From Prevotellaceae bacterium (GTDB taxonomy: Bacteria > Bacteroidota > Bacteroidia > Bacteroidales > UBA932), in the NCBI GenBank assembly GCA_031288855.1, contig JAITQQ010000095.1, forward strand, positions 1 through 8,041: a stretch of DNA of 8,041 nt, written 5' to 3'. Position numbers and translations under genes: made by a program. The notes beneath the pieces are model-generated. The model made no database searches, was not told where the DNA came from, and saw only the letters and a list, made by a program, of their open reading frames with translations. Numbering within the stretch: the stretch's first letter is position 1; each line of letters begins with the position of its first letter. Of the stretch, positions 1-6,360 are shown piece after piece.

Positions 1-1716
1 TTTTCCGTCAATGGTGGAAGTAACCCATTCGCTTTCGGGAAGCTCGGTTTTATCATCCACGTAGAGCGACGCTATAACCACTTTGTTGCGCAATAATTCC
101 AACACCTGTTCATTGCTCCACACCTTGCCTTCCATGCTTTTGCACACACTGCAATTGTCGAACTTAAAGACCAGCAACACCGGTTTATTTTGTTGTTTCG
201 CGCAAGCCACTGCTTCGTCAATATCGTGATAAGCCGGCAATCCATAAGGCAACCGGTGGGCAGGGCTACTGTATTTCGCTGCACCGCACAACCCTTGTCC
301 GTATGCGGCATCTGCATCGTTTGTAGCCTGCGGCGCAAACACCGAAACGCCTTTCGGCTCGGGCACGATACCTGACAGCGCAGGCAACGGCGCACCGAAC
401 AACCCGGGCAATAAATAAAGCGCGAACGTAAACGAGGCCATCGCAAACAACAAGCGCACCACACTTACATGTTCTGTGGCGCTGTCGTGCGCCAAGCGCA
501 GGCGGCCAAGAAAATACAAGCCGAGCAACGCAGCGCAAACTATCCATATCGCAATAAACACTTCGCGCGACAACATATTCCATCCGAAATATTGATTCAC
601 CACCGCAAGATACTTCAAACTAAACGCCAACAAAATGAAGGCAAACACCACTTTCACCATGTTGAGCCACCCGCCCGACTTGGGCATTTTTTTCACCCAC
701 GACGGGAAGAACGAGAACACGACGAAAGGAAGCGACAACGCCAAGCCAAACACGAGCATGCCCAATACCGGTTTCAAGGCAATGCCGTGGCTCATGGCTT
801 CTACTAAAATAGACCCCACAAACGGGCCGGTACACGAGAACGACACCACCACCAACGCAAACGCCACGAAAAAAGCGCCGAATGCACCACTACGGTCGGC
901 TTTGCTGTCAGCTTTGTTGGCAAGGCCTGTGGGCAAAGTAATTTCAAAAGCGCCGAAAAACGAAAGTGCAAAAGCAAGAAACAGTACAGCAAAAATAAGG
1001 TTTGGAATCCAGTGCGAACTCAGCGCATCGGCAGCATCGGCGCTCTTGAATATGGCGGCCAACAAGCCCACCAACGCATATATCGCCGTAACGGAAATGC
1101 CAAAAATCAACCCGCGTGCAACACCCGACTTTTGATTGCCGCTGATAAAAAAACTCACCGTCATCGGAATCATAGGAAAGACGCAAGGCGTAAACACCGC
1201 GCCCAGTCCCGCCACAAAGGCAATCAGCAAAAACATCCACAACGTTTTATCATCCTGTGCGGCGCTTTCCACACCGGCTATTTGAACTTGAAATTCTTCT
1301 TCCTCATACGTGCACGACGCTCCATTGCACGATTGATAGACCACCGTGCCTTTTATTAAAAACGCCTTGTCCGCCTTCAGTTGTATCTTCTGTGAAAATT
1401 GCGCCGTGCCTTCAAAAATTTTCACCTTCACGCCAAAGCCTTCATCATATTTTTCCTTTGATTGATTTAACTCTTTGAGCGTACCCACCGGCTCAAATCC
1501 GGCGTCAGCCACAAAGGAAACAGACGTGGGTACAGGGCCGTCAAACGCTTCGGTACTATAAATATACCATCCCGGCAATATCGTAACGGTAAAAAGCAAT
1601 TCCACTTCTCCTTCCGTTCCGGGCTGCGCCGTAACTTTCCACGATGCAGAAGGTTGCTGCGCCGGCAACAACGCGCCATACAGTATAAAACACAATAAAA
1701 AGAAATATTTTTTCAT
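1..1716 (-). CDS. dsbD: Thiol:disulfide interchange protein DsbD (5' part, cut by left window edge)
   Basis: DsbD moves electrons from cytoplasmic thioredoxin across the inner membrane to periplasmic disulfide partners. The frame is open from ATG at 1716 to the window edge, giving 572 codons; family members are roughly 600-700 residues, so little of the C-terminus is missing. Residues 1-20 look like a signal peptide (MKKYFFLLCF start). Residues 22-147 fit the N-terminal DsbD domain, with a cysteine pair C130/C135 in CNGASC. From about 158 to 445 there are several hydrophobic membrane segments. These include FTPCVFP (C178) and SFSCTGP (C295), the two cysteines expected of the CcdA-like transporter core. 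A thioredoxin-like domain follows from about 495, with CSVC (C522/C525). All three redox centres are therefore present. The gene is transcribed divergently from hemW. The assignment is firm; the exact periplasmic partners cannot be seen. Confidence 0.93.
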   Translation of the reverse strand, partial: MKKYFFLLCFILYGALLPAQQPSASWKVTAQPGTEGEVELLFTVTILPGWYIYSTEAFDGPVPTSVSFVADAGFEPVGTLKELNQSKEKYDEGFGVKVKIFEGTAQFSQKIQLKADKAFLIKGTVVYQSCNGASCTYEEEEFQVQIAGVESAAQDDKTLWMFLLIAFVAGLGAVFTPCVFPMIPMTVSFFISGNQKSGVARGLIFGISVTAIYALVGLLAAIFKSADAADALSSHWIPNLIFAVLFLAFALSFFGAFEITLPTGLANKADSKADRSGAFGAFFVAFALVVVSFSCTGPFVGSILVEAMSHGIALKPVLGMLVFGLALSLPFVVFSFFPSWVKKMPKSGGWLNMVKVVFAFILLAFSLKYLAVVNQYFGWNMLSREVFIAIWIVCAALLGLYFLGRLRLAHDSATEHVSVVRLLFAMASFTFALYLLPGLFGAPLPALSGIVPEPKGVSVFAPQATNDADAAYGQGLCGAAKYSSPAHRLPYGLPAYHDIDEAVACAKQQNKPVLLVFKFDNCSVCKSMEGKVWSNEQVLELLRNKVVIASLYVDDKTELPESEWVTSTIDGK

Positions 1717-1743
1717 AAAATAATATGCATAATATTTAACATA

Positions 1744-1751
1744 CAAAGATA
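1744..1751 (-). promoter_or_regulatory. Bacteroidota-type -7 element for dsbD
   Basis: Read on the minus strand this is TATCTTTG, a full match to the Bacteroidota -7 consensus TAnnTTTG. It ends 27 nt before the dsbD ATG, which would give a leader of about 20 nt. No well-spaced TTTG -33 box is obvious. The same octamer sits at nearly the same distance in front of the OmpA-family gene (5606-5613). Assigned by motif and position only. Confidence 0.6.
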
Positions 1752-1772
1752 CACTTTTTGTAAAAAATATAC

Positions 1773-1780
1773 TAATTTTG
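1773..1780 (+). promoter_or_regulatory. Bacteroidota-type -7 element for hemW
   Basis: TAATTTTG matches TAnnTTTG and lies 20 nt before the hemW TTG start, predicting a short leader of roughly 10-15 nt. The nearest upstream TTTG (1757-1760) is only 12 nt away, closer than the usual 19 or so, so the -33 box is weak or absent. It lies within 30 bp of the opposing dsbD element. Confidence 0.5.
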
Positions 1781-1800
1781 TAGGACTAAGCACGATTCCC

Positions 1801-2940
1801 TTGAAAGGTATTTACATACACATCCCGTTTTGCAAGCAGTTATGCGCCTACTGCGATTTTTATTCCATCATTTCGATGGAAGGGCGACGCGAAATGTTGC
1901 ACGCATTACTACACGAGATGGAATTGCGTTGCAATTACTTTCCGCCTTCAGCGCAAGGCCCCGTTACGCTCTACTTCGGCGGCGGAACGCCCAGTTTATT
2001 GGCGTCTTCGGAATTAAAATTGTTGCTGCAAAAAGCGCAAACTGTTTTCGACGTAAAAGAATTTTCGGAAGTTACGTTGGAGGCTAATCCCGACGACCTT
2101 TCCCCGCCATATTTAGAGGCGCTGCTCGCCCTTGGGATAAACCGGTTGAGTATCGGTATCCAATCATTCAATAATACGCATTTACAATGGATGCGCCGGC
2201 GGCATACCGCCATACAAGCGGTAGAAAGCGTAAAACACGCTAAGGAAGCGGGATTTACTAACCTCACTATTGACTTGATGTACGGCTTTCCATCGTTGCG
2301 CAGGGAAGAATGGGAACACACGCTAATGCAGGCGTTGGAATTAGGCGTGCCGCACATTTCGGCGTACCACTTAACTATTGAGCCGCGCACCTTGCTCGGC
2401 AAACAGGCGGAAAAAGGCTTGCTGCAACCGCTCGACGAAGAAGAGAGCGAACAGCAATTTCTGTTGCTGCATCACACGTTGACGCAAGCCGGTTACGTGC
2501 ATTATGAAGTGTCGAACTTTGCGCGGCCGGGCTATGAAGCGCGGCACAACAGCGCCTATTGGCAACAACAGCCCTACATTGGCATCGGGCCGTCGGCACA
2601 CTCGTTCAACGGAGTGAGCAGGCAGTGGAACAAAGCCAATAACAAACAATATGTGTCCGCATTAGCGCAAGGGCTTCCGTTTTTCGACAGCGAAACGCTA
2701 ACTCCCACCATGCGTTACAACGAGTACATCCTCACCGGGCTGCGCACGGCAAACGGCGTGAGCGCAACGCACATCCGCCAACATTTCGGCGAACAGTATG
2801 CCGGTTATTTTTTCCAACAAATTAAACCTTACCTGCAAACCGGAAAATTAATACAGCGAGATGAAAGAATATGCGTTCCGCCGCAACACTTTCTTGTGTC
2901 GGATGCCATTATTGAAAGTTTGTTTCTGGTAACCGATTAA
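1801..2940 (+). CDS. hemW: Radical SAM heme chaperone HemW (formerly annotated as a HemN-like coproporphyrinogen III oxidase)
   Basis: The protein has 379 residues, against 378 for E. coli HemW. The start is TTG at 1801. No in-frame ATG lies upstream before the promoter motif, and translation from TTG gives KGIYIHIPFCKQLCAYCDFY, the standard HemW N-terminus. The radical-SAM 4Fe-4S cluster is bound by CX3CX2C (C11, C15, C18). The residue two after the last cysteine is Phe (F20), whereas true HemN enzymes carry a fourth Cys there, so this should be called HemW and not an oxygen-independent coproporphyrinogen oxidase. GGGTPS (60-65) is the SAM-binding glycine motif, followed by EANPDD (94-99). 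The C-terminal HemN_C-like region contains RHNSAYW and GIGPSAHS. HemW is thought to insert heme into respiratory enzymes in the cytoplasm. The 3' end interlocks with the ubiX stop codon. Confidence 0.93.
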   Translation: MKGIYIHIPFCKQLCAYCDFYSIISMEGRREMLHALLHEMELRCNYFPPSAQGPVTLYFGGGTPSLLASSELKLLLQKAQTVFDVKEFSEVTLEANPDDLSPPYLEALLALGINRLSIGIQSFNNTHLQWMRRRHTAIQAVESVKHAKEAGFTNLTIDLMYGFPSLRREEWEHTLMQALELGVPHISAYHLTIEPRTLLGKQAEKGLLQPLDEEESEQQFLLLHHTLTQAGYVHYEVSNFARPGYEARHNSAYWQQQPYIGIGPSAHSFNGVSRQWNKANNKQYVSALAQGLPFFDSETLTPTMRYNEYILTGLRTANGVSATHIRQHFGEQYAGYFFQQIKPYLQTGKLIQRDERICVPPQHFLVSDAIIESLFLVTD

Positions 2941-3491
2941 CCTTTCCAACGGTAAGTGTCCACCATGAAACCGGCAAGCTGCAACACGCGGTCAATAACC
3001 GTATCGGCCACGTCGTTCAACGTTTGCGGGCGACTGTAAAAAGAAGGATTGGCAGGACAAATTACACCGCCGGCTTCGGTAATCCGCTGCATATTTTGCA
3101 AATGAATGAGATTTAACGGCGTTTCGCGCGGCACAAGAATAAGGGTTCGCCGTTCTTTCAGCATCACATCGGCAGTGCGGCTAATCAAGTCGGAAGCCAA
3201 TCCGCCGGCAATCCGCGCGAGCGCGCCCATGCTGCACGGCGCTACAATCAACGTGTCAAACAAAGACGACCCCGAAGCGAAAGGCGCAAAAAAATCATTG
3301 TTGTGATATTGAGAAAAAGGAATGGCATGAAAAGCCTCCTCGCCCATTTCGTAGCGGAACACTTTTTCGCCATTCTCGGTAAACACTACGGCAACCTCCG
3401 CATCTTCCTGCTTCGACAGTTTGTCGAACAAGCGTTTTGCATAAATGGCGCCGCTCGCTCCCGTAACGCCTATAACTATTTTTCGTTTCAT
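2937..3491 (-). CDS. ubiX: Flavin prenyltransferase UbiX
   Basis: UbiX joins a dimethylallyl group to reduced FMN to make prenyl-FMN, the cofactor of UbiD-family decarboxylases. The 184-residue length is normal. The Rossmann-like N-terminus has VTGASGA (9-15). APCSMG (84-89) and PRETP (121-125) are the family signatures. K112, R122, E123, Y152 and R168 line up at a constant offset of 17 with active-site residues I recall for the Pseudomonas enzyme (K129, R139, E140, Y169, R185); that alignment is from memory. The ATG at 3491-3489 overlaps the TAA of the upstream ATPase gene by one base (TAATG), which suggests translational coupling. No ubiD partner is visible. In a Bacteroidota the likely use is menaquinone or aromatic-acid decarboxylation, but that is inference. 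Confidence 0.93.
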   Translation of the reverse strand: MKRKIVIGVTGASGAIYAKRLFDKLSKQEDAEVAVVFTENGEKVFRYEMGEEAFHAIPFSQYHNNDFFAPFASGSSLFDTLIVAPCSMGALARIAGGLASDLISRTADVMLKERRTLILVPRETPLNLIHLQNMQRITEAGGVICPANPSFYSRPQTLNDVADTVIDRVLQLAGFMVDTYRWKG

Positions 3492-4621
3492 TATTTATTC
3501 ATGTATCTGCGGCGAAACCACCATTCAAACACCGGGTCGATGAACGCCGGCTTGTTATTTTTGCCAAACTCCATGATTTCTTTTTTCTCCAGCGCTTCGC
3601 GCACCCGCGCAATGTTGGCCGACGAATGAAGTTTGTAGGCGGCCAATGATTCCGCCGAGCTAAAACGGTCGGTACCATCAATCACCGCCCGCATGTAATT
3701 CAACTGCGACGGGCTCAACGCATCGGTAATCATTTTAAATAAACGGTGGTTATAATCATACAAATCTTCGACCGACTTGCTCACCACTGTTTCCGTCACA
3801 AAACCGCGTGTGTTGAGCCAGCAAAGATGCGAAAGTTGTTGAACGTAGTAAGGATAGCCGCACACTGTCCGGCAAACCTGTTCGGCAAATTCTTTGGTAA
3901 TCACACGCCCGCTCTTTGAATACGACTTAACAATGTAATCCGCCGTTAACTTTTCATCAAGCGGCTCCAACGGAATAATTTCACCGAAATTATAAAAAGG
4001 ATTCGCCGCGGCAAAAAGTTTCCGCATGGTATTTTTCCGGCTTCCACAAAGCAGATAGCAAACATTCCGGTGCGCTTTCCATGTTCCCGATAATTTTTTC
4101 TGAAACGCAGGCGTGCCGCCGAAATATTCAATATCCTGAAAGTCCTCTATACATACAATCACCCGGATATTTTTCAGTGTGGCCAACGCTTCGGGCAAGT
4201 TTAATATTTCATCGGCATGATTCATCAGGCGCGATTCATCAAACAGCAAACGTATTTCGTTTTGCCGCGACTCGTCAATAATCACTTCAGGTTGCGTGAG
4301 CACACATAATTGTTGCACCATCAATGTCCATTCGTCGCTGGTGGTGCACAGCGCACGAAACAGACCATTAGCCAACATTACATAGAAAGCCGTCTCGTCA
4401 CGCACATTGAACAGGTTGAGGTTGCAAGATTTAAAAACCGTTTCTTTTTGCAAATGAAGAAAGGCATTCATCACCAACGATTTTTTTCCATAGTTGGGCG
4501 GCGCGATGAGCACGGTATGCTGTGCATTCAACAGATTTGCCGACAGCCACGCGAGTTCATTTTTTCGTCCAACAAAATTGTCAGCCAACACAGGCTGGGA
4601 AAAAACAAATGGTGAATCCAT
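3491..4621 (-). CDS. AAA/ATPase_2-like (archaeal-type, STAND-related) ATPase with degenerate P-loop
   Basis: This 376-residue protein has the layout of the archaeal-type ATPase_2 group. It opens with a short lead-in and FVGRKNELAWL (16-26), followed by a P-loop region VLIAPPNYGKKSLV (37-50). A hydrophobic strand ending in acidic residues, VIVCIED (154-160), is a plausible Walker B. LLCGSRKN (190-197) looks like the sensor strand. The C-terminus resembles a winged helix and ends FIDPVFEWWFRRRYMNK, as is common in this group. Walker A is abnormal: the first Gly is Ala (A40) and the Ser/Thr directly after GK is Lys (K47), with Ser only at 48. No membrane segment or signal is seen. It lies 5 bp downstream of the OmpA-family gene and overlaps ubiX by one base, so it is probably co-transcribed with both. 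The cellular role is unknown; members are often annotated only as ATP-binding proteins. Confidence 0.75.
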   Translation of the reverse strand: MDSPFVFSQPVLADNFVGRKNELAWLSANLLNAQHTVLIAPPNYGKKSLVMNAFLHLQKETVFKSCNLNLFNVRDETAFYVMLANGLFRALCTTSDEWTLMVQQLCVLTQPEVIIDESRQNEIRLLFDESRLMNHADEILNLPEALATLKNIRVIVCIEDFQDIEYFGGTPAFQKKLSGTWKAHRNVCYLLCGSRKNTMRKLFAAANPFYNFGEIIPLEPLDEKLTADYIVKSYSKSGRVITKEFAEQVCRTVCGYPYYVQQLSHLCWLNTRGFVTETVVSKSVEDLYDYNHRLFKMITDALSPSQLNYMRAVIDGTDRFSSAESLAAYKLHSSANIARVREALEKKEIMEFGKNNKPAFIDPVFEWWFRRRYMNK

Positions 4622-4626
4622 ATTAT

Positions 4627-5577
4627 TTAATTCGACTCAAGAATGCTGAAAAGCTCGTCAAGTTTGGGTGTGAGAATGATTTCGGTACGGCGGTTTTTCT
4701 GCCGCACCACCGTTGCTTTTCCGGTGCTAAGTGGTGCAAACTCGGCATGCCCCGAAGCAATCAGGCGTTTTCCGTCGATCCCCGAATCCAATAAAACACG
4801 CACCACCGTTGTAGCGCGCTTCACACTCAAATCCCAGTTATCTTTCAAATCGCCTTTGCCGCGATAGGGTACATCGTCGGTATGCCCTTCAATCATGACA
4901 TTAATATCGGGATTTGCGTTCAATACTTTACCCAATTCCTTAATGGCTTCGGCCCCTTGCGGGTCAATATTGTAGCTGCCCGATTTGAACAACAACTTTT
5001 CTTCCATCGACACATACACTTTCCCATTTTTCTGCGTTACGGTTAACCCTTTATCGGCAAAGCCCAACAAGGCGTCGCTCACTTTTGACCTCAGCGCGGC
5101 CACCACAGAATCCTTACGTGCCAAAATGCTTTCAAGCTCAATCAAGCGGCGGTTGCGCTCTTCAACTTCCGACTGCATACGCTCCAATTCCGCTTTACGC
5201 GTTTTAAGTTCATCTTCGCGGCGCTGCAATTCTTCCTGGTCGCGTTGAATCTGCCGCGTCATTCCCGAACTTTCGGAAACACGGGCGGCGCTGGTACGGT
5301 TGAACATGTCGCGTAACTCATCTAATTGTTTTTGCAGGTTTTCCTTTTCATCCTTCAACGATTGTACATCCTGTATATTTATTTCCAAATCACGGGTGCG
5401 CGCAGCCAGTTTCGCCCGCTCCGTATTCAATTCATTCAATTTGGCATTCAAAATATCACGGTCGCGCGACACGCTCAGGTAATCGACTTCCAACGATTCG
5501 TATTTCTGAGTGGACACACACGACGAACTCACAACAATACCTGCAGCAAGCAACAAAACCAATCTGTTTCTTATCAT
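4627..5577 (-). CDS. OmpA-family lipoprotein with N-terminal coiled coil
   Basis: This 316-residue envelope protein begins with a hydrophobic signal (residues 4-17) ending in VVSSSC. C20 is the probable lipidated cysteine, so it should be anchored in a membrane by lipid, although the lipobox is loose. Residues of about 25-165 are rich in Glu, Arg, Lys, Leu and Gln in heptad-like order, which predicts a long coiled-coil stalk. From about 185 to 305 comes an OmpA/MotB peptidoglycan-binding domain: IEGHTDD (229-235), NWDLSVKRA (247-255) and QKNRRTEI (293-300). D246/D249 and R254 lie in the region that grips diaminopimelate in relatives. The role is probably to tie outer membrane to peptidoglycan or to act in gliding or cell-shape machinery; I cannot choose between these. 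It is the first gene of the probable operon with the ATPase and ubiX. Confidence 0.85.
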   Translation of the reverse strand: MIRNRLVLLLAAGIVVSSSCVSTQKYESLEVDYLSVSRDRDILNAKLNELNTERAKLAARTRDLEINIQDVQSLKDEKENLQKQLDELRDMFNRTSAARVSESSGMTRQIQRDQEELQRREDELKTRKAELERMQSEVEERNRRLIELESILARKDSVVAALRSKVSDALLGFADKGLTVTQKNGKVYVSMEEKLLFKSGSYNIDPQGAEAIKELGKVLNANPDINVMIEGHTDDVPYRGKGDLKDNWDLSVKRATTVVRVLLDSGIDGKRLIASGHAEFAPLSTGKATVVRQKNRRTEIILTPKLDELFSILESN

Positions 5578-5605
5578 CAGAATGTTTTTTAAAAATTATA
5601 TGCTG

Positions 5606-5613
5606 CAAAGATA
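5606..5613 (-). promoter_or_regulatory. Bacteroidota-type -7 element for the OmpA-family operon
   Basis: The minus strand reads TATCTTTG, an exact TAnnTTTG match, ending 28 nt before the ATG at 5577. Only a partial TTG (5628-5630) is found upstream, at a spacing of 14, so the -33 box is poor. It would drive the OmpA-family gene, the ATPase and ubiX. Confidence 0.6.
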
Positions 5614-5630
5614 CAAAAAACGAAAAACAA

Positions 5631-5661
5631 TTTGCAGATTAAATAAATTTTTATACCTTTG
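5631..5661 (+). promoter_or_regulatory. rplU-rpmA promoter (-33 TTTG, -7 TACCTTTG)
   Basis: TTTG at 5631-5634 is followed after exactly 19 nt by TACCTTTG at 5654-5661. This fits the Bacteroidota housekeeping consensus TTTG-N19-TAnnTTTG and is the best promoter in the window, as expected for a ribosomal protein operon. Transcription should begin near 5666, leaving a leader of about 100 nt before the rplU ATG at 5768. Confidence 0.75.
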
Positions 5662-5664
5662 TAG

Positions 5665-5679
5665 CCCGTTTTTTACGGG
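5665..5679 (+). promoter_or_regulatory. Hairpin at the predicted 5' end of the rplU mRNA
   Basis: CCCGT (5665-5669) pairs with ACGGG (5675-5679) across a five-base T loop. Because transcription is predicted to start near 5666, the stem would lie at the extreme 5' end of the message. There it could protect the mRNA from decay or form part of an autoregulatory leader. It is not followed by a U-tract, so it is unlikely to be a terminator. Function is inferred from position only. Confidence 0.35.
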
Positions 5680-5686
5680 AAAGTAA

Positions 5687-5746
5687 ATGATTATGACAGC
5701 TAAGCCAAAGAAAAAGAAGCGGTTAGAGCCGTTCGCTTACTGTTGA
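5687..5746 (+). CDS. Possible leader peptide upstream of rplU (19 codons)
   Basis: An ATG at 5687 (alternative ATG at 5693) opens a frame of 19 codons ending in TGA: MIMTAKPKKKKRLEPFAYC. It lies wholly in the rplU leader, 21 nt before the rplU start. The peptide is strongly basic, with KPKKKKR in its middle, a composition that can slow ribosomes. Inside it, AAGCGG (5717-5722) can pair with the stretch at 5733-5738 (five Watson-Crick pairs plus one G-U, loop of 10). A frame this short is expected often by chance, and no ribosome binding site is visible. Treat it as a candidate regulatory uORF, not an established gene. Confidence 0.25.
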   Translation: MIMTAKPKKKKRLEPFAYC

Positions 5747-5767
5747 AACTTTAAAAACCAAGTAGAT

Positions 5768-6076
5768 ATGTACGCTATTGTGGACATCGCAGGGCAGCAG
5801 TTTAAAGTAGAAGCCGGGAAAACATTATTTGTTCACCGCTTAGAGGGAGAAGAAGGGGCAAAAGTAAATTTCGACAAGGTGTTCCTCACCGACGCCGATG
5901 GAAAAGTAGCCGTAGGCGCTCCCACCCTTGAAGGCGTTTCGGTAGAAGCAACCATTCTGAAACATGTAAAAGCCGACAAGGTGATTGTGTTTAAGAAAAA
6001 ACGCCGCAAAGGTTACAAGAAGAAAAACGGCCACCGGCAACCCCTGACACAGATTAAAATTGAAGCTATTTCATAA
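5768..6076 (+). CDS. rplU: 50S ribosomal protein L21
   Basis: L21 binds 23S rRNA in the large ribosomal subunit. The 102-residue length is normal. The N-terminus [18 protein letters not shown] is the family signature, and the C-terminal [16 protein letters not shown] block is the conserved basic rRNA-binding segment. The start is fixed by the N-terminal signature. The gene follows a strong consensus promoter and a leader of about 100 nt, and it is followed after 26 bp by rpmA in the near-universal L21-L27 order. Confidence 0.97.
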   Translation: MYAIVDIAGQQFKVEAGKTLFVHRLEGEEGAKVNFDKVFLTDADGKVAVGAPTLEGVSVEATILKHVKADKVIVFKKKRRKGYKKKNGHRQPLTQIKIEAIS

Positions 6077-6102
6077 CAAGTTTTATCAGAAAATAAGAAG
6101 AT

Positions 6103-6360
6103 ATGGCACACAAAAAAGGCGTCGGCAGTTCAAAGAACGGACGTGAATCACATAGTAAGCGTCTTGGCATTAAATTATTCGGCGGGCAAGTGGCAAAAGC
6201 CGGAAACATTATCGTGCGCCAACGCGGTACGGTGCATTATCCGGGACAAAATGTAGGTATAGGAAAAGACCACACGTTGTTTGCCTTAATCGACGGGGTA
6301 GTTGCATTCCGCAAGAAAGCCCGCGACCGCTCGTATGTTTCGATATTGCCGGCAGTTTAA
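6103..6360 (+). CDS. rpmA: 50S ribosomal protein L27
   Basis: L27 has an N-terminal tail that reaches toward the peptidyl transferase centre. The 85-residue protein starts [16 protein letters not shown], the standard form without the cleaved N-terminal extension typical of Firmicutes. The conserved [20 protein letters not shown] (38-57) follows. A purine-rich AAGAAG lies just before the ATG and may help initiation. It is co-transcribed with rplU. Its stop codon shares TTAA with the stop of the convergent SOD gene, so no space remains for a terminator between them. Confidence 0.97.
   Translation: MAHKKGVGSSKNGRESHSKRLGIKLFGGQVAKAGNIIVRQRGTVHYPGQNVGIGKDHTLFALIDGVVAFRKKARDRSYVSILPAV

Noticed and set aside
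635..1135. Plus-strand open frame of 166 codons, with others at 72-1679, inside dsbD
   Set aside because: The minus-strand frame is continuous from 1716 to 1 and encodes DsbD with all its cysteine motifs; these frames have low-complexity composition and no recognisable domain.
1971..2402. Minus-strand open frame of 143 codons opposite hemW
   Set aside because: It is a shadow of the hemW reading frame with no recognisable motif and no promoter.
1801..2940. Annotation as HemN, coproporphyrinogen III dehydrogenase
   Set aside because: HemN carries a fourth Cys two residues after the CX3CX2C motif; here that residue is Phe, as in HemW.
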